Assembly: GCA_900553295.1 (NCBI GenBank)
Contig: USCR01000006.1
Location: 1 to 38,890, forward strand
DNA from: an uncultured Eubacteriales bacterium
Lineage (GTDB): Bacteria; Bacillota; Clostridia; Christensenellales; Aristaeellaceae
Direction: 5' to 3'
DNA length: 38,890 nucleotides
Shown here one piece after another: positions 8,303-18,600 of the stretch. The notes beneath the pieces are model-generated. The model was not told the DNA's origin. It saw nothing but the letters and a program-made list of their open reading frames with translations, and made no database searches. The translations under genes were made by a program, and so were the position numbers. Within the stretch, counting starts at the first letter, position 1; each line of letters opens with the position of its first letter.

Positions 8303-9679
8303 ATGAAACACTTATGGGAAATGACGCTGGATGAGCTGCTGAACCCGCAAGGACATGCGTGCTCCTGTGGACGGGTGCACCGCTGCGGGTTGAAAATGCT
8401 GCGGGTGGGGAAAGGCGCGGTGGATGCGCTCCCGGAGGCCCTGGCGGCCACGCAGGTGCAGCGGCCTTTCGTGGTGGCCGACGCCCATACGTATCAGGCG
8501 GCGGGGCAGAAGGTGGAGGAGGTGCTGCAGGCCGCGGGCATCCCGTATACCCTGTACCGTCTGCCGGGGGACAAGCGCATTGAGCCGGACGAATGGGCGA
8601 TGGGGAGCTTGACCATGGGCTTTGATCCCCGTTGCGACGGCGTACTGGCGGTGGGCAGCGGCGTGATCAACGATTGCTGCAAGGTGCTGGCCCATGCCTG
8701 CGGCTTGCCTTCGCTGGTGGTGTGCACAGCTCCTTCCATGGATGGCTATGCTTCCAATTCCTCTTCCATGGTGGTGCGCCGGGTAAAGGAAAGCCTGTAC
8801 AACGCATGCCCGCAGGCCATTCTGGCGGACACGGACGTGCTCAAGACGGCGCCGGAAGTGATGCTGCAGGCGGGGCTGGGAGACATGCTGGCCAAGTATG
8901 TCTCCGTGTGCGAGTGGCGCATCAGCCACCTGGTGGCCGGGGATGCGTATTGTGAGGAAATCGCGGGACTGGTGCGCGCGTCCTTACGGAAAATTGTGGA
9001 GCATGCCGAAGGGCTGATGCGCCGGGAGGACGCGGCCCTGGAAGCGGTGATCGAGGGGCTCGTGCTTTCCGGCGTGGCCATGGCCTTTGCGGAAATCAGC
9101 CGTCCCGCCAGCGGCCTGGAGCATTATTTTTCCCATATGTGGGAGATGAAGGCCCTGCGGGAGGGAACCGCCGGGGATCTCCATGGCATTCAGGTGGGCG
9201 TGGGCACGCTGCTGACCCTGTGGATCTATGAGCATCTGCTGAACTTTGACACCGTTGACCGGGCGAAAGCGGAAAGGGCCATGGCTGCCTTTGACCCTGT
9301 GGCGTGGGAAGCCCAGTGCCAGCAGATCTTCGGCCCCATTGCGCCGCAGATCATCGCCCTGGAGGCAAAGGCGCATAAGAACGATCCCCGTCGGCATGGG
9401 GAGCGGCTGGACAGGCTATGCGCTTACTGGCCGCAGATCCGGCAAATCATTGCGGAGGAGCTGCCGCCACGGGAAAAGATCTATGCGCTGATGCAGCATG
9501 CGGGGATGCCCCTGTCTCCGCGGGACTTGGGCTTAACAGGCGCGGACACCGCGCAGGCACTGGTGGGGAGCCGGGACATCCGGGATAAGTACCTCACCAG
9601 CAGCATGCTGTGGGATCTGGGCCTGCTGGAGCAGGCGGCAAAGGAACTGCAAACCATGGTGGATGCAGGCCGCCTATAA
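8303..9679 (+). CDS. sn-glycerol-1-phosphate dehydrogenase (EgsA/AraM type)
   Basis: A 458-residue member of the iron/zinc-dependent dehydroquinate synthase-like superfamily closest to AraM/EgsA glycerol-1-phosphate dehydrogenase, which reduces dihydroxyacetone phosphate with NAD(P)H. Diagnostic parts are the N-terminal CSCGRVH, the nucleotide-binding GSGVINDCCK (118-127), TAPSMDGYAS (142-151), GLGDMLAKYVS with D194 as metal ligand, GLEHYFSH with H274, and LHGIQVG with H294. The start ATG at 8303 has GAAAGGGAG upstream. It is 75 bp after the kinase gene; I see no strong promoter in that gap. In Gram-positive bacteria such enzymes make G1P for unusual phospholipids; the actual product here is inference. 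Confidence 0.87.
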   Translation: MKHLWEMTLDELLNPQGHACSCGRVHRCGLKMLRVGKGAVDALPEALAATQVQRPFVVADAHTYQAAGQKVEEVLQAAGIPYTLYRLPGDKRIEPDEWAMGSLTMGFDPRCDGVLAVGSGVINDCCKVLAHACGLPSLVVCTAPSMDGYASNSSSMVVRRVKESLYNACPQAILADTDVLKTAPEVMLQAGLGDMLAKYVSVCEWRISHLVAGDAYCEEIAGLVRASLRKIVEHAEGLMRREDAALEAVIEGLVLSGVAMAFAEISRPASGLEHYFSHMWEMKALREGTAGDLHGIQVGVGTLLTLWIYEHLLNFDTVDRAKAERAMAAFDPVAWEAQCQQIFGPIAPQIIALEAKAHKNDPRRHGERLDRLCAYWPQIRQIIAEELPPREKIYALMQHAGMPLSPRDLGLTGADTAQALVGSRDIRDKYLTSSMLWDLGLLEQAAKELQTMVDAGRL

Positions 9680-9713
9680 ATCAACTGCTTGTTTCGGAAA
9701 GGATGTGTGTGTG

Positions 9714-10229
9714 ATGGATGCATTGACTTGCTTGAAGACCCGGCGCAGCATCCGGGCTTATGAGGACCGCCAGGTGGACGAAGCGCTGCTGGCCCAGGTG
9801 CTGGAGGCGGGCATGTACGCGCCCACCGGTATGGGGCGTCAGTCGCCCAAGATGGTGGTCGTGCAGGACCGGGCCACCCGCGATCAGCTCAGCCGCATGA
9901 ATGCGGCCGTGATGAACAGTACGGGCGATCCCTTCTATGGCGCGCCCACGGTGATTGTGGTTCTGGCGGACCCCGCTGTGGGAACCTGGCGTGAGGATGG
10001 CTCCCTGGTCATGGGCAACCTGATGAACGCTGCCCATGCGGTGGGATTGGGCTCCTGCTGGATTCATCGGGCCTATGAGGAGTTCCAGTCCGCGGAGGGC
10101 AAGGCGCTGCTGAAAAAGTGGGGCGTGCCGGAGAACTACGTGGGTGTGGGTCACTGCATCCTGGGCTATGCCAAGGGTGAGGCCAGGCCGCCCAAGGAGC
10201 GCAAGGCGGATTATGTGGTGCGTGTTTGA
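9714..10229 (+). CDS. nitroreductase family FMN oxidoreductase
   Basis: A 171-residue nitroreductase-fold protein, short but typical for the minimal NfsB-like group. The FMN-phosphate motif TRRSIRAYEDR (residues 9-19), APTGMGRQSPKMVVV, the glycine-rich SLVMGNLMNAAHAVGLGSCWI helix region and the C-terminal GYAKGEARPPKER are all present. I chose the ATG at 9714 because GGAAAGGA lies about 10 bp upstream; a longer frame from 9663 would start inside the end of the previous gene. It probably reduces quinones or nitro compounds with NAD(P)H in the cytoplasm. It is the last gene before a bidirectional terminator. Confidence 0.92.
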   Translation: MDALTCLKTRRSIRAYEDRQVDEALLAQVLEAGMYAPTGMGRQSPKMVVVQDRATRDQLSRMNAAVMNSTGDPFYGAPTVIVVLADPAVGTWREDGSLVMGNLMNAAHAVGLGSCWIHRAYEEFQSAEGKALLKKWGVPENYVGVGHCILGYAKGEARPPKERKADYVVRV

Positions 10230-10250
10230 CCTGATTTGCTGAGAGCACAA

Positions 10251-10310
10251 AGCGCGGGCGCCCTCCCTACCAAATGTTACAAGGCAGGGGATGAACGCCC
10301 GCGCTATTTT
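10251..10310. terminator. bidirectional terminator between convergent genes
   Basis: A perfect 10-bp inverted repeat (AGCGCGGGCG at 10251-10260, CGCCCGCGCT at 10296-10305) with an inner CCCT/AGGG pairing is followed on the plus strand by ATTTTCG. It sits between the convergent nitroreductase and AEC transporter genes and can serve both. Confidence 0.75.
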
Positions 10311-10334
10311 CGTTATGATATAGAGTGTGCTGTG

Positions 10335-11273
10335 TTACAGCCAGGCGAACAGCTTTCCCACGTACACCAGCACAAACAGCGTGCCCATGCTGCATAGGGT
10401 GGTCAGTACCACCTGGGAGGCAGCCAGCGGTCCATCTCCGCCCATGGCCTCCGCCATGGGATAGCTGCTGATGGCGCAGGGCGCGCCGAAGAGAATCAAC
10501 ATGACGCCCAACGCTTCATTCCGGAAGCCCAGCAATACCGCCAGCCCAAGCATGACCAGGGGAATGATGACCTGCTTGAGCAGTACGGTCCATACCAGTT
10601 CCGTGCGATTGTCCCGCACGCCCTGCCATTGCAGCGATGCGCCCAGTACCAGCAGCGACAGGGGAGAGGCCAGGCCACCTACTTGCCGCAGGGCAGAATC
10701 CACCACCGTGGGAAGCTGCAAATGAGTCAGCAGCATGATGCCGCCTAGTATGCAGCCGATGATAAGCGGATTGGTCACGATGCTCTTGAGCATCTCCAGG
10801 GGCCGAAGCCGCTTTTGCCCCGGGGAAGAGAGCGCAATCACCGCCAGAATGTTGTTCAGCGGGATGACAATGGGTAAGGCCAGGGAATACATGGCCAGGC
10901 CGCTTTCGCCAAACATGGCCTCCATCAGCGGTGCGCCCAGGGCTGCGAAGTTGGTGCGGAAAATACCCTGCACCATAACGCCGCGCTTTTGCGGATGCTT
11001 TTCAAACCGGGGAACGAACACCACCGCCAGCAGGTAAATGCCCAAAAGCCCAAAGAACAGATAGGCCGCGTATCCCGCGTCCATGGAAACCCCGGAAGCC
11101 ATATCGCGGATGTTATTGAACACCAATACGGGCAGAAACAGCTGAAAAATCAGCTTGTTGGTTTCCCGGGTGAGCTGCGCGCTCATCCATCCGATCCGGC
11201 GGAGGACCCATCCCAGGGCCAGCAGGAGAAAGAGCGGGAAAAGAATTTCAACGGTGATTTCCAGCTCGCGCAT
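10335..11273 (-). CDS. AEC (auxin efflux carrier) family transporter
   Basis: A 312-residue polytopic protein with about ten hydrophobic helices in two five-helix halves, as in the AEC/BASS-related family that exports or takes up small organic anions. Typical family features are LFLLLALGWVLRRIGW near the N terminus, LIFQLFLPVLVFNNI, the FRTNFAALGAPL stretch, and the closing FGAPCAISSYPMAEAMGGDGPLAA block. The start is the ATG at 11273 because AGGAGG (11282-11287 on this strand) stands 8 bp upstream; the longer frame to 11378 runs into the leader. It is transcribed alone, from a promoter at about 11516-11544 through a leader of roughly 235 nt. The substrate is unknown. Confidence 0.9.
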   Translation of the reverse strand: MRELEITVEILFPLFLLLALGWVLRRIGWMSAQLTRETNKLIFQLFLPVLVFNNIRDMASGVSMDAGYAAYLFFGLLGIYLLAVVFVPRFEKHPQKRGVMVQGIFRTNFAALGAPLMEAMFGESGLAMYSLALPIVIPLNNILAVIALSSPGQKRLRPLEMLKSIVTNPLIIGCILGGIMLLTHLQLPTVVDSALRQVGGLASPLSLLVLGASLQWQGVRDNRTELVWTVLLKQVIIPLVMLGLAVLLGFRNEALGVMLILFGAPCAISSYPMAEAMGGDGPLAASQVVLTTLCSMGTLFVLVYVGKLFAWL

Positions 11274-11299
11274 AGCAGCAGCCTCCTCAGCATAAACTA

Positions 11300-11490
11300 A
11301 ATGAAAGGGAAGGTATGCGCTTCCCAAAGCGTAAGGAGAAAGTGGCACAGCCACTTTGAAAAAAGCAAAGTTGGCCAACCGGCGGTATCCCTATCCGATA
11401 TACGCCCCTGTGAGCAGAGGGGTGGCACCCCCTCAGCACCTTCCCAGCGCTTTTTCGACGGTCTGCGGGAACCTACGCGCTTCCCGGTCA
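11300..11490. other. hairpin-rich leader or intergenic repeat element
   Basis: No convincing gene lies in this spacer. It has two near-identical 19-nt hairpins at its ends, GGGAAGGTATGCGCTTCCC (11307-11325) and GGGAACCTACGCGCTTCCC (11467-11485), matching at 16 of 19 bases. Between them are a perfect AAAGTGGC/GCCACTTT stem with a 3-nt loop (11339-11357) and a GAGGGG/CCCCTC stem (11417-11434). Read on the minus strand it would be the untranslated leader of the AEC transporter. It could be a regulatory RNA or a dispersed repeat; sequence alone does not decide. Confidence 0.5.
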
Positions 11491-11515
11491 TGGCGCATTC
11501 CCATGCATCATGTTG

Positions 11516-11544
11516 AGTATACGCTTCTTTTGCGCTTTTGTCCA
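11516..11544 (-). promoter_or_regulatory. sigma-A-type promoter for the AEC transporter
   Basis: On the minus strand there is a -35 box TGGACA (11539-11544), a 17-bp spacer and a -10 box TATACT (11516-11521), five of six matches to consensus in each. Transcription would start near 11509, which leaves a leader of about 235 nt before the ATG at 11273. Confidence 0.65.
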
Positions 11545-11648
11545 TGCGGACGAGGTGTTGGGACGAGAAAAAGACAATTTGCCGCTGTTGCCTATGGACG
11601 CGGGAGCGTGAAAGTAATACACTGAAGAAGCACAAGGAGGTGCAAACC

Positions 11649-11867
11649 ATGGAACAGGAAAAAATACAGTACGTATGTCCCAAATGTGGCTGCCAGCACT
11701 ATGAACACGATCAATTCCAGGCCACGGGCGGAAATTTTGCGAAACTTTTTGACATTCAAAACAAGAAATTTGTCACCATATCCTGTGAGCAATGCGGATA
11801 CACGGAGCTATACAAGCAACCGGAGGACCGCGCGATGAATGTGCTGGACTTCCTCCTGGAAGGTTAA
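11649..11867 (+). CDS. small zinc-ribbon protein (DUF2082-like)
   Basis: A 72-residue protein with two zinc-binding knuckles, CPKCGC near residues 10-15 and CEQCGY near 46-51. Between them is the conserved TGGNFAKLFDIQNKKFVTISC, and the end is MNVLDFLLEG. This layout matches the DUF2082/zinc_ribbon_13 family described as putative nucleic-acid-binding proteins. AAGGAGGTG at 11634-11642 supports the ATG at 11649; the longer frame from 11538 reads upstream spacer. It is followed 20 bp later by a TIM-barrel gene. Its biological role is not known. Confidence 0.85.
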   Translation: MEQEKIQYVCPKCGCQHYEHDQFQATGGNFAKLFDIQNKKFVTISCEQCGYTELYKQPEDRAMNVLDFLLEG

Positions 11868-11887
11868 TGAAGAAAGAAGGGTAGCGT

Positions 11888-12583
11888 TTGACACAGCAGG
11901 AAACAAACATTAAGAAGATGATTCCCAGGTATGAGGGTACCCTGCGCAAGCACATTCTGCGTGTGCCCGAAGTGATCCGGGAATGCAGCGGCATTGTTAT
12001 CTTTGGCCGGCGGATCAAGTCCGTGGCTTTTACCACAGATCTGTGCATCGTGCGCAATATGGATGCGGACGCAGTGCTGGCGGTGTATCCGTTTACGCCC
12101 CAGCCCATTATTACCCAGGCGCTGCTTTTGGCGGCGGATATTCCCGTGTTTGCGGGAGTTGGGGGTGGATTGACCACTGGCAGGCGGGTAACCATGCTGG
12201 CCGGTTACGCGGAGGTACAAGGCGCCACCGCGGTGGTGATGAACGCGCCCACCAGCAATGAGATTCTGGCGGAGGTGGCCAAGGTGGTGGATATCCCCGC
12301 GATTATCACCATCGTGAACGACCATGTGGATTTCCAGAGCCGCGTGGAGGCGGGTGCGGCGATTTTCAATGTAGCGGCTGGCGCCAATACGCCTGAGCTG
12401 GTGCGGAAGATCCGCCGCGAGCTGCCGGAGTTTCCGGTCATCGCCACGGGCGGCCCCACCGAGGAGTCCATCCGTGAAACCATTCAGGCGGGGGCCAACG
12501 CTATCTCCTGGACGCCGCCGCCCACGGCAAGCCTCTTTAAGGATTCCATGGCTGCCTATCGGGAGAACAAGCCTCACCCCTGA
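11888..12583 (+). CDS. TIM-barrel protein, aldolase/phosphate-binding type (often called hydrolase)
   Basis: A 231-residue single-domain protein with the strand-loop periodicity of a small (beta/alpha)8 barrel. Notable blocks are TLRKHILRVPEVI, FGRRIKSVAFTTD, YPFTPQPIITQAL, FAGVGGGLTTGRR, MNAPTSNEIL and the late phosphate-binding type loop PVIATGGPTEESIRETIQAGANAI, which recalls KDPG-aldolase and ThiE/ThiG-like barrels. Close relatives are common in Clostridia and annotated only generically. The start is probably TTG at 11888 with AGAAGGG upstream; an ATG at 11918 is an alternative. It forms a pair with the Zn-ribbon gene and ends before a strong hairpin. The substrate is unknown. Confidence 0.75.
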   Translation: MTQQETNIKKMIPRYEGTLRKHILRVPEVIRECSGIVIFGRRIKSVAFTTDLCIVRNMDADAVLAVYPFTPQPIITQALLLAADIPVFAGVGGGLTTGRRVTMLAGYAEVQGATAVVMNAPTSNEILAEVAKVVDIPAIITIVNDHVDFQSRVEAGAAIFNVAAGANTPELVRKIRRELPEFPVIATGGPTEESIRETIQAGANAISWTPPPTASLFKDSMAAYRENKPHP

Positions 12584-12614
12584 AATGGATATCGCCTTCC
12601 GCAGGAAGGAAGAA

Positions 12615-12663
12615 AGGGCCGCACAGTACTTCGCCGTGAAAAAGCGAAGCACCGTGCGGCCCT
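12615..12663. terminator. bidirectional terminator hairpin
   Basis: A long imperfect hairpin: an outer perfect 10-bp stem (AGGGCCGCAC 12615-12624, GTGCGGCCCT 12654-12663) and an inner CTTCGC/GCGAAG stem. On the minus strand it is followed by a T-rich stretch, on the plus strand by GTTTGATT. It lies between the convergent TIM-barrel gene and the giant glucan synthase gene. Confidence 0.8.
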
Positions 12664-12669
12664 GTTTGA

Positions 12670-15600
12670 TTACCGTAGCGGAAAGCTGGCCTCGTGGATT
12701 TTTCCATCGTCCACAAGTTCCACCTGACCTTCCGGACTCTTTTCCCCGTCCAGGGTGGTGAAGGGCACATCCCGGCGGCTTTGCAGATGCCAGGTGGTTT
12801 GCCCGATGCGCAGTGTAAGGGCAAAACCGTCCCATGCTTCGGGCAGGCGGGGACGCAGGGAGACCTTTGTCCCTTGCTTTTTGAATCCCAGCAGCTGCTC
12901 CAGAACAACGGTATACAGCCAGGCGGCGCTGCCGGTGTAGGCACTCCAGCCTCCGCGGCCCTGCTGCCCCTGGGCGGTGTAAATATCCCCCGCGGTGAAA
13001 TAGGGTTCCAGGCGATAGCATTCCGCCTTTGCCTGGGTGTCGCTGTGGTGAATGGGCAGCGCTTCGCCAACCAGCGCCCAGGCAAGATCCGTCTGCCCCA
13101 TTTCGGCCAGGGCCCAGATGAACCAGGGCAATGCGTGGGTATATTGCCCGCCGTTTTCCCGTACGCCGGGGAGATAACCGCTGATGTATCCGGCGTCCAC
13201 GTCCTCGGAAAAGGGCGGTGTGAGCAGCGCGGTGAGGCCCAACTCGGGGCGGTGAAGGCGTTCCAGAACGCTTTCCAGGGCTTGGGAGGAACGTTGGGGC
13301 AACGCGCCACCCAGTACGGCCCAGCACTGGCTGAGCAAACCAATTTGACATGCGGGGCTTTCATGGCTGCCCAGGACCCGCCCATCCGGATACCACGCCC
13401 GTACATACCATGCGCCGTCCCAGGCATGGGCCTCCAGCGCCTCCAGCACGCTGGCGCGGATTTGCCGCAGCTCCTGCGCGTCGGACGCTTCGCAGTAGGG
13501 AGCGAAGTCATCCAGCACGCGGCAAAGGAAGAACCCCAGGAATACGCTTTCCCCCTCCACGCGGTTCATGCCATCGTTCCAGTCTCCGCCTTCCATCAGC
13601 GGGATATGGCGCGGCCCGAAGCGCAGGCTGCGGATGGCCCGCAGGCAATGTTCCATCAGCGGGGCCGCATAGGCGGTGGGCGCGGCGAAGTGATACAGGT
13701 CGTGCTTTCCAGGGGGAATGTCCGCGCCCACCAGGAAGGGGGCGGAAGCCGCCAGCACCTGCACGTCCCCGGTGCGGCGGATGTACCATGCGGTCATGAA
13801 GGGCAGGAAAAGCCGGTCATCGGTGATCCGGGTACGCACGCCGGCATGCCCGGGGTGCCACCAGTGCTGCACGTCGCCCGCTTCGTACTGCCGGGAGGCG
13901 CAGAGCAGCAGATGACGGCGCACCTCCTCCGGGTTGGTGTAGATCAGCGCGGTCATGTCCTGCAGCTGATCCCGGAAGCCGATGGCCCCGCCGGCCTGGT
14001 AGAGGCCGGCCCGCGCCCATAGCCGCGCTACCCGTACCTGATAGGGCAGGCATAGGTTTAGCATCAGGGACAGGCTTTCCCAGGGCACATGACAGGTGAA
14101 GGCACTGAGCTCGCCACTCCAGAAGCGCTGCACCTGCCGCTGCATGGCGCTGACACCCTCCCGACGGTAACGCTCCAGCAAGCCTTCTATTTCCTCGGGA
14201 TCCCGGGCCAGGCCCGTTAAGTAGGTGAACGTGGCGCCTCCTTCCTTTTCCAGGGTGAAGGTGCGGGTAAGTACCGCCAGGTTGCCGCGGTCCGCGGCGC
14301 CGATTACGCAGGGCTCGGCACTGTCCGGCCGATGGTTTTTGGGCGGAGTCAACCCCCACGGGCGCTGCCCCCATAGGCCCTGGAAGGCTGCCGGGCTCAT
14401 GCGGTGAGCTTCCGCCTCCTGCTCCAGGTCCGTAAGAAAGCCAAGGCAAGGCCAGCCGGGATTTACCGCCAGCACCATGCCGGGCAGAGGCGTCAAGCAG
14501 GTAAAGGGTTCCGCACGCCGGTCGGTGCCCATGACAAACCTGAGACATGCGTGCAGGCACAGGTGCCGAGCGGTATTGCCATGCACCCGTATCCGCAGCT
14601 GACGGCATCCTGCTTCCTGTTGCGGATCGGTAAAGCAGGTCCATTGCAACTCCAAACCTTCTCCGAAGGCACGGTATACCGTAACCCCCGGGGAATGTAC
14701 CACACGGCAGGTCATGGCTTGTCCGAATGGCAAGCGGGTGGGGGAGAACATCTCTCCCGTATCCAAATCCTCTACCACCAGAAACTCTCCGCCCTGGGGT
14801 GTCACGGGATCATTGACCCAGGGGGTCAGGCGGCGGCGATGGCTGTTGTCCCCGTAGGTAAACAGCAGCCCGCTTTCACAGCACAGGGTGCCAAAGCCCG
14901 GGCGGCACAGGTAATTGCACCATGGAGCCGGTGTATTCCGGTCCGTGGTGAGGCGGATCACATAGGCGCCTTCGTCGGCCAGGAAACCTCCGTAACCATT
15001 GAAAAAGTGAAGCTCCTCCGGCGGCAGTTCCGGGGCCGGCTTGGGTGGGCGCGGCGCCAGCGCTGTGGGCGTTACGGGAACGCGCAGGCTATCCAGCTGC
15101 TCCCGGATGGTGCCCAGCCGGTCGTCCAGGGAAAGGCTGGCGGCGGCATGCAGCAAGGCGTACCGCTGAGGAGTCAGGGTGGACTTGTCCATGATGGCCA
15201 CACCTTTTCCCCGTAAATCCCTTAGCGGGGAGGCATCCAGCGCTTGCTGGGCGGTATCCAGCAGGGAGCCGCCTTCCTCCAGCACGGCAATAGCCAGCTC
15301 CACCTGCATGCCCAGGGAGCGCTGCAGGGCGGTGAAGTGCAGCGCCAGCGGCAGCAGCGGGCTTTCCTCCCGGTTGAGGAACACCGCCAGCAGCGGACGG
15401 TCGCCGCTCAGGCCCATGGCCCACAGCTCTTCCAGGGGGAGAGAGATGGGCGTGCCCACGCCCTGGTGGGGCTGATGCAGCCACTGCACCGCGCCGGTGA
15501 GCTGTGTCAGCAAGGGTAGCTGCTCCACGGGAATGTCCAGGCTGTTCAGCAACACTTGCTGCCGGAGCTGGGCCATACGCTGCCGCTGCATCAGCTGCGT

Positions 15601-18600
15601 CAGGTCCATGGAAAAATCCTCGGGATGGGGCGGCTGCTCCTGGAAACGGCAATAGGTGGCATATACCAGGCGCATCCGGCCGCGGCCGCCCAGGCGCACC
15701 GTACAGCGCAGCGAGGCGCAGGGATGAATGGGCGCGCCAAACAAACCCTGCTTGCCTTTTTCGCGCAAGGACCAGGGCTGCCAGGGCGAGCCGTTACGGC
15801 CCAGGAACGCCTCACGGTCCGTTTGCGCAAAGACCTCCATGTCCGAAGGCATGGCAAGCAGGTGGCACAGGTAGATGCAGGGCTCCTGGGGATCACGGCG
15901 GCGGCGGTGGGCCAGGATGCCGCTCTCCCCGAAGGGAGCGGTTTCAATGAAAAGATCATGGTACGTGGGATGGGCCAGCTGCTCCATTTCCGGCGCCAGG
16001 GCCAGCTCAAAATAGTCCGCCACTTCCAGGGTCCGCTCCCGGGCAGAGAGATTTTCCAGCTCCAGCATGTGTATCTGGCATTGGTCCACCGGGTCCACAA
16101 AGCAGGTCAGGCGCATGCGCAGCTCACGGTGCTCCCGGGTATACACCAGGCAACCGTCCTCCGCCCACACCTTGCCCGACAGGCGGGGATCAAAGGGTTC
16201 CCACAGGCGGCCGGACTCCAGAAGATAAAACTGTATGCCCTCCCGGCAGGATGGATCACGGGTAAAGCGGTTGATGAAAATGTTGTCATAGCCCATCACG
16301 CCCAGCCCGCCGGCGCTTTGGAGCAGGAAGGCCTTTCCGCCGCCCATGAGCGCTGCCTCCACCGGCAGGCGCAGGGGAGCAAGCGGCACCTGGGGTATCT
16401 GTGGCGCGGGAGCGGCTTCCCGCCGGGGCTTGGGCAGCGTGAGCGTTACCGGGCGACGGCGGTCCTCACGTTCCCGCAACAGCAGCAGGAAGGCGCGCAC
16501 CTTGGGCATGCGGCAAAATGCCCGGCTTAGCGCGTCCCCAGTGAGGGCGTTGGCCACGGCGCACAGCAGCATCCCCTGGTGATGGGCCATGTGGCTGCGC
16601 ACAATGCGTCCCTCCGGCACGCCGGTGCGCTGGGTGTCCAGATCGATGCTTTCCAGAAAGCCCTGGGGTGTGTCCAGGCCCAGGCTGTGCATGCGTTGGA
16701 GGGCGGCCATTGCCTGATCCGGATAGAGCGAGAGCGCCAGTGCCACCGCATAGGGCGCGAAAACCTTACCCTGCGCGTCCGGGTCCGCGGCTAGCGCCTC
16801 CAGGCCGAAGGCGCGGTATTGATAGTTCAGCTGCGGATCAAAGGCGTAGTATCCGCTTTCACTCATGCCCCATAGGCCATCCTTGCCTGCCTTGATGTGG
16901 CAGCGTACGGCGGCGGCGCAGGTATGGTGCAGCAGCGTTCCCGGAGTAAGGGGAAGAAGCAGCTGCGGCATCAGGTATTCAAAGAGCGTACCGCTCCAGC
17001 TCATCAGCAAGTGTTCCCTGCCCAGGGCCACACGGGTACGGCTTAACCGGCTGAAGTGCCTTAGCGGTACCTGCCGGGTACAAATGGCAACAAAAGAAAG
17101 TAGCCGGGCTTCGCTGGCCAGCAGATCATAGTGGCTGCCTTGGGGTTGTTCCTGGCGGGTATCGAAGCCCACAAAGAACAGCTGCGCCTGTGCATCGTAC
17201 AGGGCGACGAGATCTACTGCTTCAGCCAGGGCATCCATGCGGGCGGGGAGCTCCCGGTCGGCAGCGTCCAGCTCCGAAAGATGCTGCCGCAGCAGCTGCG
17301 CCGTGGCCATGAGAAACGCCACATAGTTTCCGCTGTCCACTGAGGAGACATAGGGGGGGTCCAGAACCTCCAGGGTGTTCAGATCATACCAGTTGTACAG
17401 GTGGCCCCGCCACTTGGGCAGTGCCTCCAGCGTTTCCACCGTGGCGCGAATGCGGGTCGCGGCCTGGTCCGCCTCCAGCAGGCCCATTTCCACCATGGCC
17501 ATGGCGCTGAGCAGGTAAAGGCCGATATTGGTGGGCGATGTGCGCATGGCCGGTCCGCGCCAAGGCTCCAGCTGCACATTATCCGGAGGCAGGTGGTGGG
17601 TATCGGGACCCACGCTGCTTTCAAAGAAGCGCCAGGTGTTTTGCGCAAGATCCGTTAGTTGCTCCTGCTGCAATTCGTCAAAGGGAAAAATGGCACTCCT
17701 GGGTGCGTCCAGCCGGGGAAGAACCAGGGGAAAAAGGGCAAAGAGCGCGGCCAGGGGCAGCGAACTCCATTGCAGGGGGGCGGCCAGCAGGCAGGCGATC
17801 CCCAGCCCCAGCGCGCCGCCCCATTGGGGCCAGGGGCTCAGGAACAATCCATCATAGGGCGTAAGTTCCGCCTGGGCCGTGGGAAGCCAGTTCAGCCGTT
17901 TTTCATGGGAGACCGCCATACGCCACAGGGCGCGCAGGATCGCGTCCCCCTGCACAGCCAGGCGGGTGGGAAGCGTAATCAGGCCCATAAGGACGCCTGC
18001 CCAGTCCCTCCAGGTCCGGCAATGTATGCCTTTTGCGAGAAAAAACAAAATCAGCAGCGCAAACAGGCCCGGGCGCGACGCCAGGGTGGCATAGAGCAAC
18101 AGTCCTGCCAATCCCAGTGGCAGCATACTCCGACGAAGATTATCCCAGATTTTGTGCCGGGAAAGGCGCCCCAGGGGATTGCGGCGCACACCCTGAGGCG
18201 TGTGAACCCAGGGCAGCAGCCAGGGGAGCAGCTGCCAGTCGCCGCGGGTCCAGCGATGCAGCCGTTGGAGCCAGCCCGCCCAGGTGGCCGGATTCCCGTC
18301 ATACAGGCGCAGGGAACCATCCGCGGCGCAACCGGCCAATTCGCCTTCCAGCAGGTCATGGCTCAGCACCGTGTCCGGGAGAATCCAGTCCTGGGTAGCG
18401 TCCAGCAACGCTTCGGGCATATAGGCCCCTTTGCCCTGAAAGCTTCCCTGGCCGCATAACCGCTGGTAAAAGGGGCACTGGGTGCTGTTATAGGGGTCAA
18501 CGCCGCCTTGGCCTCCCATAATCCAGCTGATGGATGTGCGCACGGTGGCCGGGTCAGTTTCCATGAGGGGTTGCACCAGGCTAACGCCCCGCCAGCCCTC

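Noticed and set aside
11417..11434. GGGGTGGCACCCC resembles the T-box antiterminator core (AGGGTGGNACCGCG)
   Set aside because: The CGCG part is missing, the match is on the strand opposite to the leader's gene, and the sequence is explained as a simple stem. No specifier loop or aminoacyl-tRNA gene follows.
12694..14022. 442-codon plus-strand frame inside the glucan synthase gene, and further frames such as 15556-16530 and 17659-18459
   Set aside because: All lie opposite clear GH94 and GT84 coding sequence and are shadows.
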